A DNA stretch of 64,000 bases from Kiloniellaceae bacterium (GCA_009377535.1 WHTV01000004.1:41689-105688), one strand, 5' to 3'. Shown: positions 39,295 to 49,141, counted from the stretch's first letter. Notes: generated by a model not told the origin, from the sequence alone. Numbers and translations: made by a program.

Positions 39295-40596
39295 ATGAGC
39301 GCGATTCCTGCCTCTGCAGATCGCCCGGCAGCGCCCGCTGTCGGTGTCCTTGCCGTGGTCCTCAAGGGCTATCCACGCCTATCGGAAACCTTCATCGCCC
39401 AGGAGATCCTGGCGCTCGAGCGGCGTGGCTTCGCCCTCCGCCTGATCTCCCTGCGCCAGCCGACCGACCGCAAACTCCATCCGGTGCATGACGAGATTCG
39501 CGCGCCGGTGGGCTACCTGCCGGAGTACCTCTACCAGGAGCCACTGAGGGTGCTGCGCAGCTGGTGGCGCGCCCGGCAGCAGCCGGGCTACGCGCGGGCC
39601 CGGCAGGCCTTCCTGCGCGACCTCATGCGCGACCTGACGCCGAACCGGGTGCGCCGCTTCGGCCAGGCCTGCGTGCTGGCCGCCGAACTGCCCGCCGAGG
39701 TGACGCGGCTCTACGCCCACTTTCTCCACACCCCGGCTTCGGTCGCCCGCTACACCGCCTTGCTGACCGGCCTGCCGTGGAGCGTTTCGGCCCACGCCAA
39801 GGACATCTGGACCATCCCAGACTGGGAAAAGCGCGAAAAACTGGCGGAAGCCGAGTGGCTGGTCACCTGTACCGCCGTCGGCGCGGACCACCTGCGCTCA
39901 CACGCCCCCGGGCCGGGGCGTGTCACCCTGCTCTACCATGGCCTCGACCTCGACCGCTTTGCCGCGGCGGCGGCCAAACAAAGCGCCCGCGACGGCAGCG
40001 GGCCCCATCCGGTGCGCCTGCTGTCGGTCGGCCGGGCGGTGGAGAAAAAGGGTTACGACCTGCTGCTGGCGGCTCTGTCCGCGCTGCCTGCCGGGCTGCA
40101 CTGGCAGCTCACCCACATCGGCGGCGGCCCGCTCCGACCAGCATTGGAACGCGAGGCCGCTGCCCTTGGCCTGGACGGGCGCATCGCTTGGCGGGGCGCC
40201 CAGGCCCAGGCGGACGTGCTGGAGCAGTATCGCAGCGCCGACCTCTTCGTGCTGGCCAGTCGCATCGCCAAGGACGGCGACCGCGACGGCCTGCCCAACG
40301 TGCTGATGGAGGCGCAGAGCCAGGGCCTCGCCTGCCTCGCCACCCGGGTCGCGGCGATCCCGGAGCTGATCGACGACGGAGTGACCGGTGCCCTGGTGCC
40401 GCCGGAGGACCCGGCGGCGCTGGCCGCCGGGCTGACTCGGTTGATCGTCGACCCGGCCGAGCGCCAGCGCCTGGGGCAAGCAGGACAGCAGCGCATTCGC
40501 GCGGACTTTGATATGAAGGGGGGAATCGACACCCTCGTGCGGCTGCTGAGCCGGGCAGACGGCGTCGATTCGCTGCCCGGCAGAGCCGCCGAGTAA
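39295..40596 (+). CDS. GT4-family glycosyltransferase
   Basis: A 433-residue GT-B, GT4-type glycosyltransferase, similar in plan to colanic-acid WcaL enzymes. The acceptor domain starts LAVVLKGYPRLSETFIAQEI and includes YAHFLHTPASVARYTALLTG. The donor domain has VRLLSVGRAVEKKGYDLLLA, GGGPLRPALEREAAALGLDG and the retaining-GT4 segment GDRDGLPNVLMEAQSQGLAC. It lies 19 bases after the first glycosyltransferase. Confidence 0.9.
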   Translation: MSAIPASADRPAAPAVGVLAVVLKGYPRLSETFIAQEILALERRGFALRLISLRQPTDRKLHPVHDEIRAPVGYLPEYLYQEPLRVLRSWWRARQQPGYARARQAFLRDLMRDLTPNRVRRFGQACVLAAELPAEVTRLYAHFLHTPASVARYTALLTGLPWSVSAHAKDIWTIPDWEKREKLAEAEWLVTCTAVGADHLRSHAPGPGRVTLLYHGLDLDRFAAAAAKQSARDGSGPHPVRLLSVGRAVEKKGYDLLLAALSALPAGLHWQLTHIGGGPLRPALEREAAALGLDGRIAWRGAQAQADVLEQYRSADLFVLASRIAKDGDRDGLPNVLMEAQSQGLACLATRVAAIPELIDDGVTGALVPPEDPAALAAGLTRLIVDPAERQRLGQAGQQRIRADFDMKGGIDTLVRLLSRADGVDSLPGRAAE

Positions 40597-40623
40597 TCAG
40601 ATCATTCCTAACCCGAAGCCATC

Positions 40624-41754
40624 ATGCGCATTGCGTTCTATGCTCCGCTGAAGCCGCCAACTCACAGCAACCCCTCCGGCGATCGCCAGATGGCCCGGAT
40701 GATTGTGCAGGCCCTGGAGCAGGCCGGGCACGAGGTGGAACTGGCGAGCCGCTTCCGCAGCCGCGAAGCGCTGGGCGACGCGCGGCGCCTGGAGCGCCTG
40801 CAGCGCCTCGGCGACAGGCTGGCCGAGCGGCTGGTCCGCCATTACCAGGGCCTGCCGCCACGCCGACGCCCGCAGCTCTGGTTCACCTATCACCTCTACT
40901 ACAAGGCGCCGGACTGGATCGGCCCCAAGGTGGCGCGGGCGCTACGCATCCCCTACGTGGTGGCCGAGGGCTCGGTCGCCTACAAGCGGGCCGGCGGCCC
41001 GTGGGCGGCGAGCCACCGCGCGGTCCTGGAGGCATTGGACCAGGCCGCCGCGGTGGTCACCCTGAACCCGCTGGACGCCAAGCTGATCCCCGACCAGAGC
41101 AAGGTGCGGGCGCTGAAGCCCTTTATCGACACCACCCCCTACGAGGCGGTCAGGCCGCTGCGTGCGGATTACCGCGCGGTGCTGGCCAGCGAGCAGCAGC
41201 TCGACCCCGACCTGCCGTGGCTGCTTGCCGCTGCCATGATGCGCCCGGGCGATAAGCTGAAGTCCTACCAGATCCTGGCCCAGGCACTGCGCGCCATCCC
41301 GGACATCCCCTGGCAGCTGGTCGTGGCCGGCGACGGCCAGGCCTACGACGCAGTGGTCCAGGGCTTTGGCTGGGCCCTGCCGGGACGTGTTCGCTTCCTC
41401 GGCCTGGTGCAGCCGGAGGTCATGCCGGCGCTCTACGCTGCCTGTGACCTGCTGGTCTGGCCGGCAGTCAACGAGGCCTTCGGCATGGTGTTGCTGGAGG
41501 CGCAGGCCGCCGGCATCCCCGTGGTCGCCGGGCGCAGCCCGGGGGTGGAGAACGTGGTGGCCGAAGGCATCACCGGGTACCTCAGCGACCCTGGACTCGC
41601 CACCTTCGCCGCCAGCGTACGCGAGATGCTGTCGCAGAAGGCAAGCCGCCTGGCCATGGGCGAGGCCGCCCCCCGGTTGATCGCCGAGCAGCACAGCATG
41701 CTGGCTGCCGCGCGCCGGCTGAACGCCATTCTGGAAGAGGCAAGCCGACGGTGA
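40624..41754 (+). CDS. GT4-family glycosyltransferase
   Basis: A 376-residue GT-B enzyme of the GT4 family. The N-terminal domain opens MRIAFYAPLKPPTHSNPSGD and the donor domain includes WQLVVAGDGQAYDAVVQGFG, VRFLGLVQPEVMPALYAACD and the E-x7-E motif NEAFGMVLLEAQAAGIPVVA. It follows the previous gene by 27 bases, and its stop overlaps the next start. Donor and acceptor unknown. Confidence 0.88.
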   Translation: MRIAFYAPLKPPTHSNPSGDRQMARMIVQALEQAGHEVELASRFRSREALGDARRLERLQRLGDRLAERLVRHYQGLPPRRRPQLWFTYHLYYKAPDWIGPKVARALRIPYVVAEGSVAYKRAGGPWAASHRAVLEALDQAAAVVTLNPLDAKLIPDQSKVRALKPFIDTTPYEAVRPLRADYRAVLASEQQLDPDLPWLLAAAMMRPGDKLKSYQILAQALRAIPDIPWQLVVAGDGQAYDAVVQGFGWALPGRVRFLGLVQPEVMPALYAACDLLVWPAVNEAFGMVLLEAQAAGIPVVAGRSPGVENVVAEGITGYLSDPGLATFAASVREMLSQKASRLAMGEAAPRLIAEQHSMLAAARRLNAILEEASRR

Positions 41755-42353
41755 GCCGGCTGCTGCTCATCCGCCACGGCGCGACCGACTGGAATGCGGC
41801 GGGGCGTATCCAGGGCCGCAGCGACCAACCGCTGTCGCCGGCCGGCCGCAGCGCCGTCGCCACCTGGGGGCTGCCGCCCAACGCCGCCGGCGCGCGCTGG
41901 ATCTGCAGTCCGCTGGTCCGCGCGCGCGATACCGCTGCGATCCTGCACGCCGGCCCGGTGGAGACCGAGCCTTGCCTCATCGAGACCGACTGGGGGGCCT
42001 GGGAAGGCCGGACCCTTATGGCCCTGCGTGCCGAGCTGGGCGCCGGGATGGCCGCGCAGGAAGCCCGCGGTCTCGACTTCCGCCCGCCCGGCGGCGAGAG
42101 CCCGCGCGACGTCCAGGACCGCCTGCGCCCGCTGCTGGCAAGCTTGGCGGAAGCCGCTGACGACGTGGTAGCAGTCACCCATAAAGGCGTGATCCGTGCC
42201 GTCTACTCCCTGGCCAGCGGCTGGGACATGCGCGCCGAGCCACCGCAGAAGCTGACCGATGCCTGCATTCAGGTCTTCGCCCTGGTCCCTGGCGGCGCGC
42301 CGCGCATCGAAACCCTCAACCTGCCCCTGCGCGTCACATGCCGCACGCCATGA
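41751..42353 (+). CDS. Histidine phosphatase (phosphoglycerate-mutase-like)
   Basis: A 200-residue histidine-phosphatase-superfamily enzyme. The phospho-accepting His9 is in LLIRHGATDWNAAGRIQGRS, followed by ICSPLVRARDTAAIL, the acid TDWGAWEGRTL and the second histidine in VAVTHKGVIRAVYSL. In a glycosyltransferase operon it may dephosphorylate a sugar phosphate or an activated-sugar precursor, as GmhB-like or phosphoserine-type members do elsewhere; this is inference. GTG at 41751 overlaps the preceding TGA. Confidence 0.88.
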   Translation: MSRLLLIRHGATDWNAAGRIQGRSDQPLSPAGRSAVATWGLPPNAAGARWICSPLVRARDTAAILHAGPVETEPCLIETDWGAWEGRTLMALRAELGAGMAAQEARGLDFRPPGGESPRDVQDRLRPLLASLAEAADDVVAVTHKGVIRAVYSLASGWDMRAEPPQKLTDACIQVFALVPGGAPRIETLNLPLRVTCRTP

Positions 42354-43543
42354 ACACGCGCGCCGACGTCCTGCTCTACGTGCAGCACCTGCTGGGCATC
42401 GGCCATATCCGCCGCGCCGCGGTGCTGGCCCGCGCCTTCCACCGCGCCGGGCTGAAGGTCGTCTTCGTTACCGGCGGGCTGCCGGTGGGCGGCCTTGAGT
42501 TCGGCGGCGTCGAAGTCGTGCAGCTGCCACCCGCGCGTGCCCAGGACGACCGTTTCGCCGTCATCCTGGATGCGAGCGACCGGCCGATCGACGAGGCCTG
42601 GAGGGCGCGCCGTCGCGACCTGCTGCTGGAGGTCTACCGTCGCACCTGCCCGCGTATGGTGATGACCGAGCTGTATCCCTTCGGCCGGCGCAAGATGCGC
42701 TTCGAGCTGGACCCGTTGATCGAGGCCGCGCGCACCGACGACCCGCCGGCGCTCATCGCCTGCTCGCTGCGTGACATCGTGAACCGGCCGGGCGACGCCG
42801 GGAAGACCGCCTGGATGGTCGATCGCTTCACCCGTCAGTTCGATCTGCTCTATGTCCACGGCGAGCCGCGCCTGTTCCGCCTCGAGGACTGTTTTCCGGA
42901 GAGCCCCGCCGTGGCGGAGCGCCTGCACTACACCGGCTACGTGACCGAGGCCGCCCAGGCGGTAGCCGCCGCGCGGGCGAGCCGGGTCGACACCGGCCCC
43001 GGTCAGCCGGGAAGCGGCGAGGTCATCGTCTCCGCCGGCGGCGGCGCAGTGGGGGCCGCGCTGCTGCGCTGCGCCCTGGCCGCCCGATCCCTGTCGCCGC
43101 TGGCCGAGGTCCCCTGGCGCCTGCTGATCGGCCCCAACCTGCCAGAGCCCGACTTTCGGGCCATCGCCGCGGCAGCGCCAGCCGACGTCACCGTGGAATA
43201 TGCGCGCAGCGACTTCGTGCAACTGCTGACCCGCGCCCGGCTGTCGATCAGCCAGGGCGGCTACAACACCCTGATGGAGGTGCTGGCCAGCGGCGTGCCC
43301 GGCGTCGTGGTGCCCTTCGCCGGCGGCGCCGAGACCGAGCAGGCCCAGCGCGCCCAGGTCCTCGCCGCGCAGAATTTCATTACCGTGGTCGACGAAGCGC
43401 GCCTCGATCCCGCGCAGTTGGCGGCCGGCATCGAACGTGCCCTGGCCCAAGGGGGCGCCCGGGGCAAGGCGCCCCTCCGCATGGACGGCGCCGAGGAGAC
43501 TGCGCGCCACCTGATCGCCCGACTGAAGGAAGTTGCGGCATGA
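42338..43543 (+). CDS. GT28-like glycosyltransferase (second paralogue)
   Basis: A 401-residue GT-B enzyme paralogous to the operon's first gene. It shares the loop YVQHLLGIGHIRRAAVLARA, the VIVSAGGGAVGAALLR opening of the donor domain, and the diphosphate-binding SQGGYNTLMEVLASGVPGVV. The corresponding segments of the 38031 gene are GLGHLRRC and MGGYNTFCEVLSF, and the proteins have diverged beyond these motifs. The start may be ATG 42338 or 42350; the first overlaps the phosphatase end by 16 bases. Confidence 0.85.
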   Translation: MPHAMNTRADVLLYVQHLLGIGHIRRAAVLARAFHRAGLKVVFVTGGLPVGGLEFGGVEVVQLPPARAQDDRFAVILDASDRPIDEAWRARRRDLLLEVYRRTCPRMVMTELYPFGRRKMRFELDPLIEAARTDDPPALIACSLRDIVNRPGDAGKTAWMVDRFTRQFDLLYVHGEPRLFRLEDCFPESPAVAERLHYTGYVTEAAQAVAAARASRVDTGPGQPGSGEVIVSAGGGAVGAALLRCALAARSLSPLAEVPWRLLIGPNLPEPDFRAIAAAAPADVTVEYARSDFVQLLTRARLSISQGGYNTLMEVLASGVPGVVVPFAGGAETEQAQRAQVLAAQNFITVVDEARLDPAQLAAGIERALAQGGARGKAPLRMDGAEETARHLIARLKEVAA

Positions 43544-44361
43544 CCGGCGGCGAGACCGGCGCCTGGCAGCAACTCGAGCGCGAACTCGGGGCCTGGGCCG
43601 CGGCCAGCCGCCAGGCGGAGATCTGGTGGCGCGACGATGATGCCGGCGCGCCCGGCCCAGCCTTCGAGCGGCTGCTGGCCGTCGCGGCGGCGAGCCGCGC
43701 GCCGCTCGCCCTGGCGACGATTCCGGCCAGGGTGGAGCCCGCCCTGGCCGAGGTTCTGGAAATCCAGGCCCCCGGTGCCGTCGTGCTGCAGCACGGTTAC
43801 GCCCATGCCGATCATGCAGCGGCGGGAGCCAAGAAATGCGAACTGGTCGACCCGGCAAGGCGTCCGACGATCATGGACGAGCTGCGCCAGGGCCGCGCGC
43901 GGCTGGCCAGCCTCTTCGGCGCCCGCTTCCGGCCTGTGCTGGTGCCGCCGTGGAACCGCATCGACCCGGTCCTGCTCCCGCAGCTGCCCGCCCTCGGTTT
44001 CACGGGGCTGTCGACCTACACGGCCCGCACCGCGGCAACACCGGTCGTGGGCCTGCGACAGGCGAACTGTCATGTCGACATCCTGGAGTGGCATCCGCAG
44101 CGCCGATTCCTCGGGACGCGGGCGGCGCTCGAGTTGCTGGCCGGTCATCTCGCCGCCCGACGCCTGGGTAAAGTCGATGCCGCCGAGCCCAGCGGCATCC
44201 TCACCCACCACCACGTGCACGATGCAGCAGCCTGGGATTTCCTTGCGGAGTTGCTGGACCGCCTGGCGCGCCACGCCGCCGTGCGTCTGCTGTCGGCGCA
44301 CGAGGTCTTCGCCAAGCCAACCGCCGACCGGCAGGCGACAGCAGGGGAGACGAGGGCGTGA
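43540..44361 (+). CDS. Polysaccharide deacetylase-like protein
   Basis: A 273-residue NodB-like (carbohydrate esterase 4-like) protein. The metal-binding Asp motif is IWWRDDDAGAPGPAFERLLA near residue 30, the HxxxH motif is in QHGYAHADHAAAGAKKCELV near residue 85, and the late THHHVHDAAAWDFL supplies further histidines. These enzymes remove acetyl groups from GlcNAc-containing glycans. No signal peptide is visible, so a cytoplasmic glycan or lipid-linked intermediate would be the substrate. It overlaps neighbours at both ends by four bases. Confidence 0.82.
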   Translation: MTGGETGAWQQLERELGAWAAASRQAEIWWRDDDAGAPGPAFERLLAVAAASRAPLALATIPARVEPALAEVLEIQAPGAVVLQHGYAHADHAAAGAKKCELVDPARRPTIMDELRQGRARLASLFGARFRPVLVPPWNRIDPVLLPQLPALGFTGLSTYTARTAATPVVGLRQANCHVDILEWHPQRRFLGTRAALELLAGHLAARRLGKVDAAEPSGILTHHHVHDAAAWDFLAELLDRLARHAAVRLLSAHEVFAKPTADRQATAGETRA

Positions 44362-44879
44362 GGCAGTTCCGCTATCCCCTGCGCGTGCTGGTCGGTGACT
44401 ATCTGCGCAGCGCCGCCGGCCTCTTCGTCGGTCTGGGCGTCCTCCTGGCGGTGCCGCCGAGCCTGCCGGTCATCGCCATCTTCGGCTCCCTGGCCGGCCT
44501 TTTCGCGGTTTTCGGCCTGCGCACCGCGCATCGCCACAGCCTCAGGGTCGCGGTGACCGACGACGAGATTGCCTGCCGCGCCGCCGTCACCAGGGTGATT
44601 CCCTGGGATCGGCTCGACGAAGTGAGCCTGCGCTATTACGGCACGCGGCGCAGCAAGTGGCGTCCACTCGGAAGCGGCTTCATGCAGCTCACTCTCAAAG
44701 GGGCGGGCGTCGCCATGACCTTGGAATCCTCGATCGAGGGCTTCGAGTGGCTGGCCGAACGTGCCGCGGCGGCCCTGCGCGCCCGGGGCCTAACCCTCGA
44801 TCCGGCCACTGCCAGCAACCTGATCGAACTGGGCATCGACCCGCAGAAGCCTGTCGGCAAGCACGGCGGGCTCATCTGA
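44358..44879 (+). CDS. Small membrane protein of the glycan operon
   Basis: A 173-residue protein with two N-terminal hydrophobic helices (SAAGLFVGLGVLLAVPPSLP and VIAIFGSLAGLFAVFGL) and a C-terminal cytoplasmic part of PH-like character: SLRVAVTDDEIACRAAVTRV, IPWDRLDEVSLRYYGTRRSK and FMQLTLKGAGVAMTLESSIE. I do not recognise a named family. The coupled GTG start places it as the last gene of the glycosyltransferase operon, perhaps as a membrane anchor. Confidence 0.72.
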   Translation: MRQFRYPLRVLVGDYLRSAAGLFVGLGVLLAVPPSLPVIAIFGSLAGLFAVFGLRTAHRHSLRVAVTDDEIACRAAVTRVIPWDRLDEVSLRYYGTRRSKWRPLGSGFMQLTLKGAGVAMTLESSIEGFEWLAERAAAALRARGLTLDPATASNLIELGIDPQKPVGKHGGLI

Positions 44880-44964
44880 CGGGTGCGGTTTGCCGTCAAA
44901 CGTCTTATAAACGCTGCCGACAGAACGACAATGCGGCGGGAATATCGGGGGAAGATTAGTAAGC

Positions 44965-46974
44965 GTGCGGGATTTGCTGCGCATACGGGATCTGCGGATC
45001 AGCTTCGTGCTGCCGGAAGGTCGTCTCGAAGCCGTCCGCGGCGTGAGCTTTCGCGTGCCCGCCGGCAAAACGGTGGCACTGGTCGGCGAGTCGGGCTCCG
45101 GCAAATCCGTGGTCAGCCAGGCGATCATGGGCATCCTGCCGCGCAGCGCGCGCATCGATGCCGGGCGCATCCTGTTCCACGACCCGGTGCTGGCGGCCGA
45201 TCGCGCCGAGAGCATGATCGACATCACCGGCCTCGCCCCCGACAGCCCGCAGATGCGCGCCATCCGCGGCGCGCGCATCTCCATCATCTTCCAAGAGCCG
45301 ATGACCTCGCTGTCGCCGGTGCACACCGTCGGCAACCAGATCCACGAGGCGCTGCATCTGCACCGCGATGTCAGCAGCACCGAGGGGCGCGAACTGATCG
45401 AGGAGATGCTGCACCTCGTCGGCTTCCCCGACCCGGGCAAGGCGCTGAAGACCTATCCCTTCGAGCTCTCCGGCGGCCTGCGCCAGCGCGCCATGATCGC
45501 CATGGCCCTGGTGTGCCGCCCGGCACTGCTGATCGCCGACGAACCGACGACGGCGCTCGACGTCACCATCCAGGCGCAGATCCTGAAGCTGCTCAAGGAC
45601 CTGCAGGCCGAACTCGGCATGGCCGTGCTGATCATCACCCACGACCTCGGCGTGGTCGCCAACCTGGCCGATGAGGTGGTGGTGATGTACCACGGCGAGG
45701 CAATGGAGAGCGGCACCCTGGAGGACATCTTCCGGGCGCCGCAGCATCCCTATCTGAACGCGCTGCTGCGCGCCGTGCCGCGCTTCCACATGAAGCCGGG
45801 CGAGCGCCTGGTGCCGATCCGCGAGATCAAGCAGCAGGACGACGACGCCTTCCTCGGCAAGGCGAACGCGCAGGCCGGCACGGCGGCCAGGCAGCGCGCC
45901 GGCGCGGTGCAGGATACCCTCCTCAAGGTCGCGCACGTCAGCAAGCGCTTCACCATCCGCACGTCCGGCCTCTTCGGCAGCGGCGGCGACGCCGACAGCC
46001 TGCTGGCGGTCGACGATGTGAGCTTCACGGTGCAGCGCGGCGAATGCCTCGGCCTGGTCGGTGAAAGCGGCTGCGGCAAGACCACGCTTTCCAAGACGAT
46101 CCTGCGCGCCCTGCAGCCCGACAGCGGCAGCATCACCTTCACCGACTGCGCCGAGGACGGAAGCCGCGAGGAGATCGATGTGCTGGCGCTGACCGGCGAC
46201 GCATTGATGGCGTTCCGCAGGAAGATCCAGTTCGTCTTCCAGGACCCTTTCTCCTCGCTCAATCCGCGTATGACCGTGGGCGAGATCCTGGCCGAACCGC
46301 TGGTCATCCACGGTATCGGCACGCCGGCAGAGCGGCGCCGGATTGTCGAGGAGCTGATGGCCGTGGTCGGCCTCAACCGCCAGCACATCCGGCGCTATCC
46401 GCACAGCTTCTCCGGCGGCCAGCGCCAGCGCATCGGCATCGCGCGCGCCTTGGCGCTGCGCCCGCAACTGCTGATCTGCGACGAGCCGGTCAGCGCCCTC
46501 GACGTATCGATCCAAGCGCAGGTTCTGAACCTGCTGAAGGATCTGCAGCGCGACCTCGGCCTCACCTACATCTTCGTCAGCCACAACCTCGCGGTGGTCG
46601 ACTACATTGCCGACCGCATCGCGGTGATGTGCCGCGGGCGGCTCGTCGAATTGGCGCCGCGCGAGCTGTTGTTCCGCGCGCCGGTGCATCCTTACACCAA
46701 GGCCCTTCTGGCGGCCGTCCCGGAGCCGAGTCTGGAGCAGCGCCTCGATCTCAGCGCGCTGATGGAGGGCCGCGCCTCGCAGCCGGATGCCTGGCCGGAG
46801 CCTTTCCGCATCGACGGTGAGGGCCACCTGTCGATGATCGACCTCGGCGGCGGCCACTGGGTGCGCGCGAGCGACACGGGCGCAGCGCAGCTCGAGCAAC
46901 AGTACAGGCAAGCGCAGCTAAGCGGCGCGGCCGCCCACGGGATTCTAGACGGCGAAAACCTGATGCCATGCTGA
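44965..46974 (+). CDS. Fused double-ATPase of a peptide/oligosaccharide-type ABC importer
   Basis: A 669-residue protein of two DppD/DppF-like cassettes joined head to tail (YejF-like). Cassette 1 has Walker [14 protein letters not shown] near residue 37, [13 protein letters not shown] and [17 protein letters not shown]. Cassette 2 has [15 protein letters not shown] near residue 366, [15 protein letters not shown] and [17 protein letters not shown]. The C-terminal portion ends in a polar tail. The start is GTG at 44965. It overlaps the first permease by seven bases. No binding-protein gene is in the window, so the substrate is unclear. Confidence 0.92.
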   Translation: MRDLLRIRDLRISFVLPEGRLEAVRGVSFRVPAGKTVALVGESGSGKSVVSQAIMGILPRSARIDAGRILFHDPVLAADRAESMIDITGLAPDSPQMRAIRGARISIIFQEPMTSLSPVHTVGNQIHEALHLHRDVSSTEGRELIEEMLHLVGFPDPGKALKTYPFELSGGLRQRAMIAMALVCRPALLIADEPTTALDVTIQAQILKLLKDLQAELGMAVLIITHDLGVVANLADEVVVMYHGEAMESGTLEDIFRAPQHPYLNALLRAVPRFHMKPGERLVPIREIKQQDDDAFLGKANAQAGTAARQRAGAVQDTLLKVAHVSKRFTIRTSGLFGSGGDADSLLAVDDVSFTVQRGECLGLVGESGCGKTTLSKTILRALQPDSGSITFTDCAEDGSREEIDVLALTGDALMAFRRKIQFVFQDPFSSLNPRMTVGEILAEPLVIHGIGTPAERRRIVEELMAVVGLNRQHIRRYPHSFSGGQRQRIGIARALALRPQLLICDEPVSALDVSIQAQVLNLLKDLQRDLGLTYIFVSHNLAVVDYIADRIAVMCRGRLVELAPRELLFRAPVHPYTKALLAAVPEPSLEQRLDLSALMEGRASQPDAWPEPFRIDGEGHLSMIDLGGGHWVRASDTGAAQLEQQYRQAQLSGAAAHGILDGENLMPC

Positions 46975-47966
46975 GCTATTTCATCCGCCGCGTCCTGGTG
47001 ATGATCCCCACCCTGCTGGTCATCAGCCTGGTGGTCTTCGTGATCATTCAGCTGCCACCCGGCGACTACCTGGAAACCATGATCAGCGAGCTGCGCGCGC
47101 AGGGCGAAAACATCGACCCCGCGCGCATCGCCTTCCTGCGCGAACAGTACGGCCTCGACAAGCCGCTGATCGAGCAGTACTGGCTGTGGCTCTTCGACCT
47201 GCTGCAAGGCGATCTCGGCTATTCCTTCGAGTTCGAGCTGCCGGTCGCCGACGTCATCGGCAACCGCTTCTGGTTCACCGCCATCCTGGCGATCTCGACC
47301 ACGCTGTTCACCTATGTCGTCGCCTTTCCCATCGGCATCTACTCCGCGGTCAGGCAGTATTCCGTCGGCGATTATGCAGCCACCTTCTTCGGCTACTTCG
47401 GCCTTGCCATGCCGAATTTCCTCTTCGCCCTGCTGCTGATGTACTACCTCAATCTCTGGTTCGGACTGTCCATCGGCGGACTGATGGATCCGCAGTACAT
47501 TGGTGCACCCTGGTCGGCCGGCAAGGTGATGTCGGTGATCAACCACCTGTGGATTCCGATGATCGTCATCGGCACCTCGGGCACCGCCGCAATGATCCGC
47601 CGGCTGCGCGCCAACATGCTGGACGAGTTGCAGAAGCAGTACGTGGTGACGGCGCGCGCCAAAGGGCTGTCGCCGCTGCGGACGATCCTGAAGTATCCGC
47701 TGCGCATGTCGCTGAACCACGTGATCGCCGACATCGGCATGCTCCTTCCAGCAATGGTGTCCGGCGCCGCGCTGGTCTCCATCGTCATGGGCCTGCCGAC
47801 CAACGGGCCGCTGCTGCTGCGCTCCCTGCAGAGTCAGGATATGTACTTGGCCGGCGCCTTTCTGATGTTCGAAGCCGTGCTGGTGGTGGTCGGCGTATTC
47901 ATCTCGGACGTGCTGCTGGCGATGCTCGACCCGCGCATTCGCTTGGGCGGAGGTGCGACGAAATGA
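46968..47966 (+). CDS. ABC importer permease, DppB/OppB type
   Basis: A 332-residue inner-membrane permease. The opening IRRVLVMIPTLLVISLVVFV is the normal OppB/DppB first helix. The EAA loop is ARAKGLSPLRTILKYPLRMS near residue 225, and six hydrophobic segments are seen. Overlapped by the ATPase gene upstream and by the second permease downstream (ATGA). Confidence 0.93.
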   Translation: MLSYFIRRVLVMIPTLLVISLVVFVIIQLPPGDYLETMISELRAQGENIDPARIAFLREQYGLDKPLIEQYWLWLFDLLQGDLGYSFEFELPVADVIGNRFWFTAILAISTTLFTYVVAFPIGIYSAVRQYSVGDYAATFFGYFGLAMPNFLFALLLMYYLNLWFGLSIGGLMDPQYIGAPWSAGKVMSVINHLWIPMIVIGTSGTAAMIRRLRANMLDELQKQYVVTARAKGLSPLRTILKYPLRMSLNHVIADIGMLLPAMVSGAALVSIVMGLPTNGPLLLRSLQSQDMYLAGAFLMFEAVLVVVGVFISDVLLAMLDPRIRLGGGATK

Positions 47967-49135
47967 GCGAACGCGAGATGCCCGGCGAACGCCTGCCGCA
48001 CTACGTGAATGAGGCGCCCTTCGATCCCTACGCGGTCGAGAAGCTGACGCCGCAGCAGGAGCGCTACTACCAGGCCTCCGAGTGGCGCATCGTGTGGTGG
48101 CGTTTTCGCCGCCACCGTGTCGCCGTGTGGGCCGGCGTCTTACTGCTGTTCATGTATATTGCCGTGGCGATCTGCGAGTTCCTGGCGCCCTACGATCTGG
48201 ACAGCCGCCACACGCAGCACATCTTCGCACCGCCGCAGACGCTCCACCTGTTCGACGACGGCGCGTTCGTCGGCCCCTTCGTCTACGGCTTCGACTACAA
48301 GCTGAACATGGAGAACCTGTCGCGCGAGTACACGCAGAATCCGGACAAGGTACAGCCGCTGCGCTTTTTCTGCCGCGGCGACAGCTACAAGTTCTGGGGA
48401 CAGGTCGAGAGCGATCTGCACTTCTTCTGTCCAGCCGAAGGCGGTACCGCCTTCCTCTTCGGTACCGACCGCCTGGGACGCGACATGCTGAGCCGCGTGA
48501 TCTACGGCGCACGCATCTCGCTCACCCTCGCCTTTATCGCCACGCTGATCTCCTTCGTGTTCGGCGTGGTCATCGGCGGCATCGCCGGCTACTACGGCGG
48601 CTTCACCGATGCGCTCACCCTGCGCACCATCGAGATCATCCGCTCCTTCCCGGAACTACCGCTGTTCATGACTCTCTCGGCGCTGCTGCCGGTAACCTGG
48701 AGTCCGATCGGCGTCTTCGTGGGAATCTCGGTCATCATCGGCCTGTTGGACTGGACCGGTCTCGCCCGTTCGGTCCGCGCGAAGTTCCTCTCCCTGCGCG
48801 AGGAGGACTTCACCACCGCCGCGCAGCTGATGGGCGCCTCGCCGGCACGCATCATAGGCCGGCATCTGCTGCCCAGCTTCACCAGTCACCTGATCGCCTC
48901 ACTGACGGTCTCCATCCCCACCGCGATCCTCGGCGAGACGGCGCTGTCGTTCCTCGGCATCGGCCTGCGGCCGCCGATCACGTCCTGGGGCGTGGTGTTG
49001 AACGAAGCGCAGAACTTCAACGTCGTCGCAGTCTATCCCTGGCTGCTACTGCCGATCGTCCCGCTGTTCCTCGTGGTGCTGGCCTTCAACTTCCTGGGCG
49101 ACGGCCTGCGCGACGCCGCCGACCCCTACAGCTGA
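47963..49135 (+). CDS. ABC importer permease, DppC/OppC type with large periplasmic insertion
   Basis: A 390-residue permease. The cytoplasmic N-terminus with the WRIVWWRFRRHRVAVWAGV helix is followed by about 100 extra residues (FLAPYDLDSR to HFFCPAEGGTAFLFGTDRLG) between helices 1 and 2. The rest is standard: GTDRLGRDMLSRVIYGARIS, the EAA loop TTAAQLMGASPARIIGRHLL, and FLGIGLRPPITSWGVVL. The insertion contains two cysteines (CRGDSYKFWG and FCPAEGG). Similar insertions occur in oligosaccharide (alpha-galactoside-type) members, suggesting sugar rather than peptide import; this is from memory. Confidence 0.9.
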   Translation: MSEREMPGERLPHYVNEAPFDPYAVEKLTPQQERYYQASEWRIVWWRFRRHRVAVWAGVLLLFMYIAVAICEFLAPYDLDSRHTQHIFAPPQTLHLFDDGAFVGPFVYGFDYKLNMENLSREYTQNPDKVQPLRFFCRGDSYKFWGQVESDLHFFCPAEGGTAFLFGTDRLGRDMLSRVIYGARISLTLAFIATLISFVFGVVIGGIAGYYGGFTDALTLRTIEIIRSFPELPLFMTLSALLPVTWSPIGVFVGISVIIGLLDWTGLARSVRAKFLSLREEDFTTAAQLMGASPARIIGRHLLPSFTSHLIASLTVSIPTAILGETALSFLGIGLRPPITSWGVVLNEAQNFNVVAVYPWLLLPIVPLFLVVLAFNFLGDGLRDAADPYS

Positions 49136-49141
49136 GCCTGC

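Noticed and set aside
44956..46911. 651-codon minus-strand open frame antisense to the double ATPase
   Set aside because: The plus strand has complete Walker motifs in both cassettes; the antisense frame has no conserved feature.
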